64,000 nucleotides of DNA from Candidatus Nitrosopumilus sp. (GCA_029263475.1 JAJCXK010000088.1:1-64000), one strand, 5' to 3'. Positions 1-9,445 are shown, counted from the stretch's first letter. Made by a program: numbers and translations. The notes: generated by a model not told the origin, from the letters alone.

Positions 1-19
1 ATATTATGTTTTATCTTAA

Positions 20-309
20 ACCAAATATGACTCAACAACTGACAACACAACTGACACCACAACTGACACCACAACTGACACCACAACTGACACCACAACT
101 GACACCACAACTGACACCACAACTGACACCACAACTGACACCACAACTGACACCACAGATTCTGCAGAAATTGAGAAGTTAAGACAAGAAAATCAACAAT
201 TACGAAACCAGATTGATGATTTGCAAAAACAACTAAGTGATATGCAAACAGTCATCATGGAACAAATCAAAGTGATTTTAGATACTTTGGCAAGTCTTAA
301 ACCTCAATA
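20..309 (+). pseudogene. C-terminal fragment of a Thr/Asp-rich repeat + coiled-coil protein ((TTDT)n ... DSAEIEKLRQENQQLRNQIDDLQKQLSDMQTVIMEQIKVILDTLASLKPQ*)
   Basis: Frame open from 20 to the TAA at 307-309. There is no ATG/GTG/TTG before the coiled coil, and the same frame has a stop at 17-19. Likely the tail of a gene truncated by the window edge or frameshifted. Confidence 0.55.
47..154. repeat. 12-bp tandem repeat ACAACTGACACC, 9 perfect copies plus one degenerate copy upstream (35-46)
   Basis: Read directly; encodes TTDT in one frame and QLTP in another. Confidence 0.97.
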
Positions 310-603
310 ATCCTTTTTATTTTTTTGTGCCTATCTGCATCCATTTCTATCCCCAATTTGGTGGCTGAATCCCCATAGAGTTGAACCCCTTTGCGGTATC
401 AAAGTTTTAGTTTGATATTTTCATTATCCTAAAAACACTGCTGGCGAGTTTTGTGAAATTAGTTTGATACCTGCTCATTTTATTTATAAAAAAAGTCTAG
501 TTTTAGACTACAAGAGTAAAAGGTTTAAGTCTATTAGGAATTGATTTTCCTTTGGAATAATCATGGTTTTAATTTTAATAGATTAGAAACGAAATGAAGC
601 AGT

Positions 604-708
604 ATGGGACATGGGTCTGATGAAAATATTTGCACTTGTGGAGAAAATTGTGATCCATATAGATTCTGTAAAAAATGTAATGCTAAAAAATCCAAGGTTA
701 AAAATTAA
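604..708 (+). CDS. 34-aa Cys-rich micro-protein (MGHGSDENICTCGENCDPYRFCKKCNAKKSKVKN)
   Basis: ATG to TAA, CxCx3C...CxxC zinc-binding pattern; below the ORF-track size limit. Confidence 0.6.
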   Translation: MGHGSDENICTCGENCDPYRFCKKCNAKKSKVKN

Positions 709-798
709 ATCTCAATAGATTATAACAGAAATCATTCTTACATTCTTGGCATATTGTAATTACCTTGAGGTTAAGTTCTTAATTGACTTAATATCATC

Positions 799-1230
799 AT
801 GTTAAAAATTCAAATGAAAAAAATTCTTGTTCCATTAGATGGTTCAAAAAACTCACTCAGAGGATTAGAAAATGCAATTTATCTTGCAAGACAATGTGGG
901 GCAGTTTTATCAGGTATCTTTGTTGTACCTATTCAAACTAGAGATAGTATCCAAAAAATTGGTATTTTTAAAAAAATTATACCTAAAGAAGTTGAAACAA
1001 TTATGAATTCTGCAAAAACCAAAGCCGCAGAAAATGGAATTGTGTTCAAACATAGTATTGTAGGTGGAGAGGTTAAAGAAAGTATTATTGACTTTGCAGA
1101 AAATGAAAAAAATGGGATTGATCTCATAGTGATGGGTTCAAGAGGTGCAGGTGATGCTGCAACTTATTTTGGAAGTGTAGCAAAAGCAATTATGCAAAAA
1201 GCTAGTACTCCAGTTTTAATAGTAAAGTAA
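799..1230 (+). CDS. Universal stress protein (UspA) family
   Basis: N-terminal KKILVPLDGS and C-terminal GSRGAGD...GSVAKAIMQKASTPVLIVK, typical USP nucleotide-binding motifs. Confidence 0.93.
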   Translation: MLKIQMKKILVPLDGSKNSLRGLENAIYLARQCGAVLSGIFVVPIQTRDSIQKIGIFKKIIPKEVETIMNSAKTKAAENGIVFKHSIVGGEVKESIIDFAENEKNGIDLIVMGSRGAGDAATYFGSVAKAIMQKASTPVLIVK

Positions 1231-1340
1231 ACGAGTTTATCGAAACTTGCGTCATCCCATACAAGATTATGAATCTAAATCTTCTATATTTTGATACAAC
1301 GCTGTCCAATTAAATTCCAAATTTTGAACTCCATTGCAGT

Positions 1341-1441
1341 TTCGAACTCGCGACCTCCAGATTATGAGTATTGCCTTAGTTGGAGAACCGTTAGAGATTA
1401 CCAAGCGAACTGGCACTCTAACCCGGCTGAGCTACCCCGGC
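1341..1441 (-). pseudogene. 3'-truncated tRNA-Met(CAU) with a 40-nt intron (about 1370-1409)
   Basis: Minus strand GCCGGGGTAGCTCAGCCGGGTTAGAGTGCCAG | intron | ACTCATAATCTGGAGGTCGCGAGTTCGAA. Intron flanks fit a bulge-helix-bulge (GAG/CTC, TGCC/GGCA, bulges AGT and ATA). The expected CTCGCCCCCGGC 3' end is absent. Confidence 0.65.
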
Positions 1442-1502
1442 ATAGTATATGCCTGAAAATTTGGGAAATTAAATGCTACGTCTGGAATTATAATTGATTT
1501 TT

Positions 1503-3179
1503 TTACTGTTTGGCAATTTCAGACCAATTCAACTTTTCACTTTTGACCCAAAGGAATTTCTTCTGTAATGCTGATGTGTACAATTTTTCCCACTCTGCAC
1601 CAACCTCATCAGTCCATGCTTTGAAAATACGAGGATCAATGTAGTTTCTCAATGATGTTCCAATGTTGTAATCTTTAGTTTTTTCAGACAAATCAATTTG
1701 TAACTCTAATTTTTCAATTCTTTCTTTGTGCTTGAGTTTCTGCTTTTTGATTTGTTCATTTAATGTCTTGATTCTCTTCTCTTTGTTTTTCTTTTGAGGA
1801 TCTGTTTTTGGTTCAGATGATTCTACTTTTTTCAAAGTTTCTTTGGTTTTCTCCCATGCTTTTTCTTTTTCTCTCTTTTTTAGAGAATCCCTCTTTTTTT
1901 GTAATGACTGCTCAAATGTTTTTGGTATAGTTCTTTTGTGATTACACATCATGGCAGCTTCTAGATTTGCTAATTTAGCATGGTATAGTTTCTCATTTGC
2001 TGTTTTTCCTTTTAGATTATCATGCTCTATGAGGTATTTTTTAACTACTGCTGATGCAAGATATGTTCTGAATACCTTGGCGGTTAATCCCCTTACAATA
2101 CTTGAATAATATGCATTTACATGTCTTGATGTAATTCCATCAAATATGTCATCTTTTGGTTTTTTCTTTTCAATTAATTTTTTCAAATTTTCTTGAAATT
2201 GTTTATCATGACCTTCAGCTACCAGTGTTTCTTCCCATCTTACACTGTCTTTACCTAGAAAATCAAACTCAATTGTATTTGCAGTAATTTTGATATGCTC
2301 TTTTCTTAGGGTTGTAGCACCTACTGTATCTGCTTCATCTGGATCCTTTTCATCACCCACCCTCATTGAAGTTCTATAAATCAGATAACATGCAGTAGCA
2401 ATCCTGCTTATCTTTGCATCCTTGTTTTTCATATCTTTTACAATTCTATCTTTTATCTTTTCAATTTCTTTGGCAAGTTTTACTGCTTTTTCGTATTTTG
2501 CTTTATCTCTATCTTGTTTTAATCCTGAAGAATCTGCAAGCCAAACATACTTTCTTTTTTGTGTTAGAAAATCCATCCAACTGGCTAACCACATCGAATC
2601 TTTATCATGAATAATTTTATCCCATTTCCCTTCAGGTACTTTTGCTTCTTTGCCTAGGTTTAGTGTAACATCTTTTGCAGTAACCCGAGGTTTCCATTTT
2701 CCTCTAATTGGGTGTTCTCCTCTCCCGATGAATATGCCTGGAGGTTCTGCCATGTAGTTTCCAACTTCGACTTCTTTTCCATCCATCATGGCAATTCCAT
2801 ATTTTGTTTTTAGTTTTTCTCGTAATTCTTTTCTTTTTGCAGCAATTGACTTCTTTTCTTCTTTTGTCATCATCTCTTTGAGATCTTTTTCTTTATCAAC
2901 TACCTTGTATGCATTTGAAAAATCAATATCATCATATGAAATTTTTTTAAATTTAGAATCTAGAGTTTTAGCAAAATCTACAGTAAAGTTTTTTTGGAAA
3001 ACCTTATCTTGAGCATATGGTGTGTCTTTCTTTTTTGCCCATTGGTATACCATCTCTTCTTGATTTACATCTAGATTTACTGGCTCCCCTTTGATCTTTA
3101 TCTTGATTCCTTGAGCCTCATAGTCAGGAGGAAATAAGATTCCATTATGTTGCAGTGTTTTCCATTTCATTTCTTTCAC
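1503..3179 (-). CDS. DNA topoisomerase IB (eukaryote-type, thaumarchaeal)
   Basis: 558 aa; N-terminal WKTLQHNGILFPPDYE, core PPGIFIGRGEHPIRGKWKPR, C-terminal SLRNYIDPRIFKAW with the catalytic Tyr. Confidence 0.95.
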   Translation of the reverse strand: MKEMKWKTLQHNGILFPPDYEAQGIKIKIKGEPVNLDVNQEEMVYQWAKKKDTPYAQDKVFQKNFTVDFAKTLDSKFKKISYDDIDFSNAYKVVDKEKDLKEMMTKEEKKSIAAKRKELREKLKTKYGIAMMDGKEVEVGNYMAEPPGIFIGRGEHPIRGKWKPRVTAKDVTLNLGKEAKVPEGKWDKIIHDKDSMWLASWMDFLTQKRKYVWLADSSGLKQDRDKAKYEKAVKLAKEIEKIKDRIVKDMKNKDAKISRIATACYLIYRTSMRVGDEKDPDEADTVGATTLRKEHIKITANTIEFDFLGKDSVRWEETLVAEGHDKQFQENLKKLIEKKKPKDDIFDGITSRHVNAYYSSIVRGLTAKVFRTYLASAVVKKYLIEHDNLKGKTANEKLYHAKLANLEAAMMCNHKRTIPKTFEQSLQKKRDSLKKREKEKAWEKTKETLKKVESSEPKTDPQKKNKEKRIKTLNEQIKKQKLKHKERIEKLELQIDLSEKTKDYNIGTSLRNYIDPRIFKAWTDEVGAEWEKLYTSALQKKFLWVKSEKLNWSEIAKQ

Positions 3180-3247
3180 TCTAAAATTGCGGACTTTGAC
3201 AAAAACTCTATTCTATGTGTATATCAATTTAACGTACAAGTACGATG

Positions 3248-4078
3248 TCAGCTAGGAAATAGCTCTTTACTCAGATATTTCTCAAATTCTATGTCTGTTT
3301 TCATCTTTTTTGCCTCCATAAACATAGCAGCATCAGTTCCTACGATATATCTTGGAAGCATCTCATCTGCATGAATTGCCTTGATTATGACATCTGCTAC
3401 TTGAGATGGTGCAGTTCCAAGCTCTACCATCATCTTTAGTCCTGAATGGATGTGGTCTGTTAGTTGCTTGTATTTTGGGTCTGTCTTGGAATCTGGAATT
3501 TTCATAGATTCAAAAAAGTTTGTTTTAATCACTCCTGGTTCAATTAATGTGGTTTTAATTCCAAATTGCCCAAGCTCATATCTCAAACATTCTCCAAATC
3601 CCTCTAGTGCAAACTTTGAACTGATATAAGCTGGAGATCCTGGTAATCCCATTCTTCCTGCAATAGAACTAATATTTACAATAATTCCTGAATTCTGATT
3701 TCTCATAATTGGAGATACTTCTTGAATAATTCTTACAATGCTAAAGAAATTAGTTTCAAATTGTTTTCTAAAATCATCTACTGACACATCTTCTGTGCAT
3801 CCAAACTGTCCATACCCAGCATTGTTTACTAGAACATCTAATCTTCCTACATCTGACATTACTTTTTTTATTGCAGAAACTATTGATTCTTCTTTATCCA
3901 CATCTAATTCAATTATCTCTACTGATAGATTTTCTTTTTTTGCAGCGTTCTCTAACTCTCCTGCCTTGTTGATATTTCTCATACTTGCAAATGTATGATA
4001 ACCATCCCTTGCAAGTGCCAATACTGTTTCTAATCCAATTCCTGATGAACTGCCTGTTACAAGAGCTACTTTTTGCAT
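3248..4078 (-). CDS. Short-chain dehydrogenase/reductase
   Basis: TGSSSGIG, NNAGYG, and YISSKFALEG (YxxxK). Confidence 0.93.
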   Translation of the reverse strand: MQKVALVTGSSSGIGLETVLALARDGYHTFASMRNINKAGELENAAKKENLSVEIIELDVDKEESIVSAIKKVMSDVGRLDVLVNNAGYGQFGCTEDVSVDDFRKQFETNFFSIVRIIQEVSPIMRNQNSGIIVNISSIAGRMGLPGSPAYISSKFALEGFGECLRYELGQFGIKTTLIEPGVIKTNFFESMKIPDSKTDPKYKQLTDHIHSGLKMMVELGTAPSQVADVIIKAIHADEMLPRYIVGTDAAMFMEAKKMKTDIEFEKYLSKELFPS

Positions 4079-4120
4079 AATTGTATTAAATTATTGTTAT
4101 ATTTATCCCATTTTGATTAA

Positions 4121-6631
4121 TCATACTAAAGGTCTGTCTCCTTCAGTAGGATCAATTAATTCTGTCTTTTCCCCATCATTGATTCTCTCTAGAATCTCTA
4201 ATGCCGAATATTTGTGCAGGTATTCATTGTTGTTTCCACATCTGTATGAGAATGTACACCTTGGGCATCCTGATTCGCTTTCACATGGACACTCTTTTAC
4301 AATAAACATACTTCTCTCAAGAGCTTTTTCAAATCTATCATAGAGTGCTTTACTTGCCCCACTTCCCCCTATTGCTCCATCATAGATGAAAATCAAGCCT
4401 GATGTTCCTAGAGAAATACCTCCCAAATCTTGTGATACCCCTCCTGTAATCATATTGCTTCCTTCAATAACCACATGCTCTGTTGCATGATATCCACTTG
4501 CCTCTGCATAATCCTCATCTTCTGCTTTTTCAATAATTTTTAGTGGTCTTGGTGCATGGAAAACAATTCCTTTAGTGATAAAATCATATTCTAATGGTGT
4601 GTCTAGCATGACTTTTTCGCCTTGAGTGATTTCTTGGCCCAATTCTATGTTAACATAACCATACACTTTCTTTTGGATATGTAATTTACAAAATGCAACT
4701 TCTATTCCATTTGCATTTCTTTTTTCAAAAACTGTTTCAATTGTTGGCCATTCTTCTGTTAATGATTTTGTATAGTATGGATAGTCTCTTGGAATTCTCT
4801 CAATCTTTGCATAATTTTTTTCTGGATATTCAAATTCTCTTACTTTGTAACGAGTTCCTGCAAGAAAATAGATTGCATCTTTGTGTAGTTCCTCTAATGC
4901 TATTGGAAGAACCCTGTCTCCTACTTTTTTTCCATTTAAGAAAATATCAATTGAGTTTCCGATTCCTCTAATGCTGTAATCCTTTAGCAATGAATTAATT
5001 TTATCAAAATTTGGAATTATTCTATTATTGAATATCTTGAGATTCTCTTTGATTATGTGGTGCTCTATTACCTCTTGATGCTCTTTTAACTCGTGTTTGG
5101 AAATTGGTTTATCACATGCCATTGCTAGTACTTGAAATTCTTCAACAAAAGGATTCTTGGGATCGATGTATGTTTTTTCAATATCTTCAAAATAATCATC
5201 AGGATGATTCTTGTAATATTGTGAAATCGGATCATTCCCTAATGCTAAAAATGCATAACCTCTTTGACCTTTCCTAGCTGCTCTTCCTATTCTTTGAACC
5301 AGTCTGTTTACTGGGATGGTAGATGAAATTACACAATCCACATTGCCTACATCTATGCCTAATTCAAGCGTAGGTGTGCATGAAATGGCCTGCAAACTAT
5401 CTTCTTTGAATTGTTTCTCAACTGAAGTTCTATAATTTGCCATTAGACCTGCCCTGTGAACTTTGATGTTGACTTTTTGTTTTTTTGCCTGAATTGCTAA
5501 TAGTTCGGAATTTAGATGTGAATTGTTAAAGACCATTGTTTTGTGATTTTTTTGCGTTAGTTTTTTTGTCAATTCTATCATTAATGCTCTTTGTGTTCTA
5601 AGTGACGGAAACAGCATTGCAAAATCTGTTTGACCTTTTTTGCCTGATCCCTTAATTTTCTGCATTTTATCTCCAAACAACTGCTGACAGAATTCCTTTG
5701 CATCATCAAGTGTGGCTGATGCTGCTACAAACTGTAATTTGTTGGTGCAAATTCTCTTGAGTCTTTTTATGATGTAATGAACATTTGATCCAAAAATTCC
5801 AGAATACACATGTGCTTCATCAGTTACAAGAATTCTAGTTGATGTTAATAATGATGAGAATTTTGTTTGATGCCACATGTGATAATGTAACACATCAAAA
5901 TTTGTAATTAGAATATGTGGTGGATTATCAATAATTTCTCTTCTTTCCTCTAACTTTGTATCTCCATCAAAGACTTTTACTTTGATTCCAATTTTTTCTG
6001 CAAACTTGTGAATTTTTGGATATTGATCACGGGATAGAGCTTTGGTAGGATATGCAAAAATTGCAAAAACATTTCCATCACTTGCATCTTTTTTTATTTT
6101 CTGAATTACTGGAATCAAAAATGCTTCTGTTTTGCCTGATGCTGTAGGTGCTTCAATTACAACATTTTCACCAAATGTAATTTCCCCAATTGCATCTTCT
6201 TGAAATTTGTAGAATTGGTCTATCTTCAATTCTTTGAGATGTTCTGTAATTGATTCATCAAGTCCTAAATCTTCTACTTTACAGCCCATTTCAGGCTCAG
6301 GATTACTCAAAACTTTGTATTGTGAAATATAGTCTTTTTTTGAAAATAGAATTTCCTCTGTAATTTTATCTGGCTTGTTCTTACCGATCATCTTTTTGAT
6401 TTCATCTTCTCCTCGTACTATTCCCTCATCCTTGAGATTCTCTGATAGGCCTTTTTCAGAAACTAATCCTTTATCATATCTTGAGAGAAATTCAAGAAAT
6501 ACCTCGTCAAAATTTTTTGCAAATTCTAAAATATCTTCAATTCCGCATTTTCCACAAGAAACATGCATTTTTTTGTTAAATGTTTTTTGAATCTCTATTT
6601 TTGACTTACATTTTGGACATGAGAATTTCAA
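4121..6631 (-). CDS. DEAD/DEAH-box helicase with C-terminal DUF1998-like Cys cluster (MrfA/Hrq1-like)
   Basis: APTASGKTEA, DEAH, QRIGRAARKGQ, and C-terminal CPCESESGCPRCTFSYRCGNNNEYLHK; also an N-terminal zinc ribbon (CPKCKSKIE...CGKCG). Confidence 0.9.
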   Translation of the reverse strand: MKFSCPKCKSKIEIQKTFNKKMHVSCGKCGIEDILEFAKNFDEVFLEFLSRYDKGLVSEKGLSENLKDEGIVRGEDEIKKMIGKNKPDKITEEILFSKKDYISQYKVLSNPEPEMGCKVEDLGLDESITEHLKELKIDQFYKFQEDAIGEITFGENVVIEAPTASGKTEAFLIPVIQKIKKDASDGNVFAIFAYPTKALSRDQYPKIHKFAEKIGIKVKVFDGDTKLEERREIIDNPPHILITNFDVLHYHMWHQTKFSSLLTSTRILVTDEAHVYSGIFGSNVHYIIKRLKRICTNKLQFVAASATLDDAKEFCQQLFGDKMQKIKGSGKKGQTDFAMLFPSLRTQRALMIELTKKLTQKNHKTMVFNNSHLNSELLAIQAKKQKVNIKVHRAGLMANYRTSVEKQFKEDSLQAISCTPTLELGIDVGNVDCVISSTIPVNRLVQRIGRAARKGQRGYAFLALGNDPISQYYKNHPDDYFEDIEKTYIDPKNPFVEEFQVLAMACDKPISKHELKEHQEVIEHHIIKENLKIFNNRIIPNFDKINSLLKDYSIRGIGNSIDIFLNGKKVGDRVLPIALEELHKDAIYFLAGTRYKVREFEYPEKNYAKIERIPRDYPYYTKSLTEEWPTIETVFEKRNANGIEVAFCKLHIQKKVYGYVNIELGQEITQGEKVMLDTPLEYDFITKGIVFHAPRPLKIIEKAEDEDYAEASGYHATEHVVIEGSNMITGGVSQDLGGISLGTSGLIFIYDGAIGGSGASKALYDRFEKALERSMFIVKECPCESESGCPRCTFSYRCGNNNEYLHKYSALEILERINDGEKTELIDPTEGDRPLV

Positions 6632-6725
6632 GATCTATTTCATGAGAAATCTTTAGTGATTTATTGTTAATCGACATAATTAGTCCATGACATTATTAAG
6701 CTAGGAAATAGTCTTGAATTTAAAA

Positions 6726-7502
6726 ATGAAAAAAATCGAAATTAACAAAATTTACAATCAAAACTGTATTGAAGGGATGAATTCCATTCCTAAAAATAAA
6801 ATCGATCTTGTGATAACTGATCCTCCTTTTGCTATTAATTTTAAGGCAAAAAAGGCAAATTATAACAGAACTTCATCTAGGGTCCTTTCTGGTTATACTG
6901 AAATCAAACCTGAAGATTATTATGATTTCACTTTTGCATGGATGAGCCAAGCATTTCGAATTCTAAAGGATTCTGGAAGCATGTATGTTTTTTCTGGATG
7001 GAATAATCTTAAAGATATTTTACGAGCATTAGATGATGTTGGATTCATAACCATCAATCATATTATTTGGAAATATCAGTTTGGTGTAGTTACAAAAAAG
7101 AAATTTGTCACTTCACATTATCATTGTCTTTATGTTTGCAAAGATGATAAGAAAAGAAAGTTTTTCCCATTTTCTAGGTTCAAAAAAGATGATAAAACTA
7201 ATGATGGCCGTAGTTTACACTATAAAGACAAAGAAGACGTATGGGATATTAAAAGAGAATATTGGACCGGGGATGAAAAAACTCCTACTAAACTTCCTTC
7301 TGAAATAATAAAAAAACTTCTAGAATATTCAAGTGAAAAAAAAGATATTGTTTTTGATCCTTTTCTTGGCTCTGGACAAGTAGCAGTTGTAAGTAAATCT
7401 CTTAACCGAAGATTCCTTGGATTTGAAATTGTTCCAGATTATTATAAATTTGCTAAAAAACGACTTGACAAGGATATGTATCGAATAAAAAAATCAAAAT
7501 AA
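6726..7502 (+). CDS. DNA methyltransferase (N4-cytosine/N6-adenine type)
   Basis: TDPPFAINF catalytic motif and FDPFLGSGQVAVVSKSLNRRFLGFEI SAM-binding motif. Confidence 0.92.
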   Translation: MKKIEINKIYNQNCIEGMNSIPKNKIDLVITDPPFAINFKAKKANYNRTSSRVLSGYTEIKPEDYYDFTFAWMSQAFRILKDSGSMYVFSGWNNLKDILRALDDVGFITINHIIWKYQFGVVTKKKFVTSHYHCLYVCKDDKKRKFFPFSRFKKDDKTNDGRSLHYKDKEDVWDIKREYWTGDEKTPTKLPSEIIKKLLEYSSEKKDIVFDPFLGSGQVAVVSKSLNRRFLGFEIVPDYYKFAKKRLDKDMYRIKKSK

Positions 7503-7506
7503 TTTA

Positions 7507-7851
7507 TTATTCTTTTTTTCCTTCATCTACTTTCTTTTGACCTATTTTTGTAGAAATAATTTCTCGAAGCTCATCATCTGTTTTACCTTCAACTTTGATT
7601 CCAACAGATTTTGCAATAGTTTCTAACTTTTCTCTCTCTGTTCCAACTGGTCCTGAAATTGTGGGTGTTTGCTCTGTCACTTCTTTCATCTGATCTTGGA
7701 TTTCATTTTTTGCTTTGTTGTATTCATTAACAGCTTTACCTAATTTTTTGGCAGCCCCTGGAAGTTTCCCTGTTCCTAAAATCAAAATCAATGCAACAAA
7801 AATAATTATCATCCATTCACTTCCAGCTATATTTAATGAATAATCTAGCAT
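7507..7851 (-). CDS. tatA: Sec-independent translocase TatA/E family
   Basis: N-terminal TM then GTGKLPGAAKKLGKAVNEYNKAKNEI amphipathic helix. Confidence 0.88.
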   Translation of the reverse strand: MLDYSLNIAGSEWMIIIFVALILILGTGKLPGAAKKLGKAVNEYNKAKNEIQDQMKEVTEQTPTISGPVGTEREKLETIAKSVGIKVEGKTDDELREIISTKIGQKKVDEGKKE

Positions 7852-7979
7852 ACTGAGAAATATCCTAATTTGAAATTAAACGTAATGTCTAATCTTATGC
7901 CTATCCCGTTTATTTTTTCCTGAATATCACGAATGAGAAGTAGTTATTGATTTAAATAAATTCAATTCTAATTATTTTT

Positions 7980-8294
7980 ATGAAGAAAATTGAAGCAATC
8001 ATTCAACCCGGATCAAGAGATGCAGTCATTGCTGCAATCAAAAAGTGTGGTGTTGGGGGTGTAACCGTTCATCAAGTTCAAGGACAAGGCGCACAAGATC
8101 CTCCTTTAGTTGGTCAATACTTTAGCAGAGATTTAGTTATCTGTATTGTTGATGATCCTAAATTAGATGAAATCATAGATGCAATTGCAAATGTTGCTTG
8201 TACTGGAACTAAAGGTGATGGTAAAGTCTTTGTGACAGACATTGTTGATGCACTTGATATCTGCTCCAAAAAACGTGGCACAATGGATATCTAA
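7980..8294 (+). CDS. P-II family nitrogen regulator (GlnB/GlnK-like) with divergent T-loop
   Basis: KKIEAIIQPGSRDAVIAAIKKCGVGGVTVHQVQGQG...GTKGDGKVFVTDIVDAL. Confidence 0.88.
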   Translation: MKKIEAIIQPGSRDAVIAAIKKCGVGGVTVHQVQGQGAQDPPLVGQYFSRDLVICIVDDPKLDEIIDAIANVACTGTKGDGKVFVTDIVDALDICSKKRGTMDI

Positions 8295-9445
8295 TACACA
8301 ATTTTTTGTGGTTCTAGTTTCTTTCTAGAAACTATTGCTAGCAATGTTATTCCTACCCCGATTATTCCAAACACCAAATACGGTGTCTCATTTCCAAATG
8401 ATTGTGTGATTGGACCTCCAATGGTAGGTCCTATTGCCCAACCCATTCCAAAAACTGTTTCATATGCGCCAATAATTTTACCTGAAATCCCTTTTCTGGT
8501 CTTACTCAAAATTATCTCTAAAGTTAATGGAAAGAATATGCTAAACCCAAATCCCATCAAAACCAACGCAATTCCAAATGTAATAATTGAATCCGCAATT
8601 ACTGATATTCCTAATCCTATCGAAACTGCAATTGTTGCAGCAATCAAAGTTTGACTAGTTTTTCTTGCAAACTTGCCTGCCATTGCAAGTGATGCAACAC
8701 GTGCAATCCCAAAAACAAAATACAATAACAAAATATCTGTAGCAGTCATCCCATTATCATTTAGGAATGCTGGATAGATGGTTAGAATTATCCCAAAAGA
8801 TGATGTACAAAAAATCAATAAAATTATCACTTCTGGAAATTTCTTTATTTCCTTAATTGAAGAAAAAGAAAATCTGTCATGATGATTTCTGATACTTTTT
8901 TTTGAGGCTAAAAGTGAGGTAATTATTGCAGCAGCTAAAATGAATGCCGCAATTTGGAATAAAATTCTGTATGTGATATCTAGGCCTTCAAGGAATGCAG
9001 TTCCTAATAATGGTCCTACCATAAATCCAATTACAAAAAACATTGTAAACCATGAGATGTTTCTTACCCTGCTTTTTTCAGTACTCTCATTAGATATGAT
9101 GGATTCACATGGAGGCCAAAAAAATGCATGAGCTACACCAGTCATAATTCTGAATCCCATTATCTCTGGAACTGATTGAGCTATTGACAGAAGATAGATT
9201 GATGCAGAATTAATCGCAGCTCCTAATGCAAGAAGATATCCGTTATTGAATCTATCAAGAAGAATTCCTACAAAGAGTGGAATGAACATGTATGGAATAA
9301 AATTAGTCAGTCCAATTAGTCCAAGTTCAGAATATGTAGCACCGATAATATTTTTTGCAAAAACTGGTAAGATTGGTCCATGCAATCCATAAGAAATTCC
9401 TATGATTAAGCCAGTAATGTTAACTAGTATCAGAACTCTGTTCAT
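8291..9445 (-). CDS. Major facilitator superfamily transporter
   Basis: About 12 hydrophobic helices, LLDRFNNG-type loop. Confidence 0.88.
   Translation of the reverse strand: MNRVLILVNITGLIIGISYGLHGPILPVFAKNIIGATYSELGLIGLTNFIPYMFIPLFVGILLDRFNNGYLLALGAAINSASIYLLSIAQSVPEIMGFRIMTGVAHAFFWPPCESIISNESTEKSRVRNISWFTMFFVIGFMVGPLLGTAFLEGLDITYRILFQIAAFILAAAIITSLLASKKSIRNHHDRFSFSSIKEIKKFPEVIILLIFCTSSFGIILTIYPAFLNDNGMTATDILLLYFVFGIARVASLAMAGKFARKTSQTLIAATIAVSIGLGISVIADSIITFGIALVLMGFGFSIFFPLTLEIILSKTRKGISGKIIGAYETVFGMGWAIGPTIGGPITQSFGNETPYLVFGIIGVGITLLAIVSRKKLEPQKIVY

Noticed and set aside
47-154. Short tandem repeats as a possible CRISPR array
   Set aside because: 12-bp units are contiguous with no spacers and stay in coding frame; no cas genes.
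1341-1441. Calling the tRNA-Met remnant a confirmed split (trans-spliced) tRNA
   Set aside because: No complementary GC-rich leader typical of known split tRNAs and no 3' fragment in the window; left as an open possibility only.
1291-1497. 68-aa ORF MIQRCPIKFQ...
   Set aside because: It runs across the antisense of the intron-containing tRNA-Met remnant.
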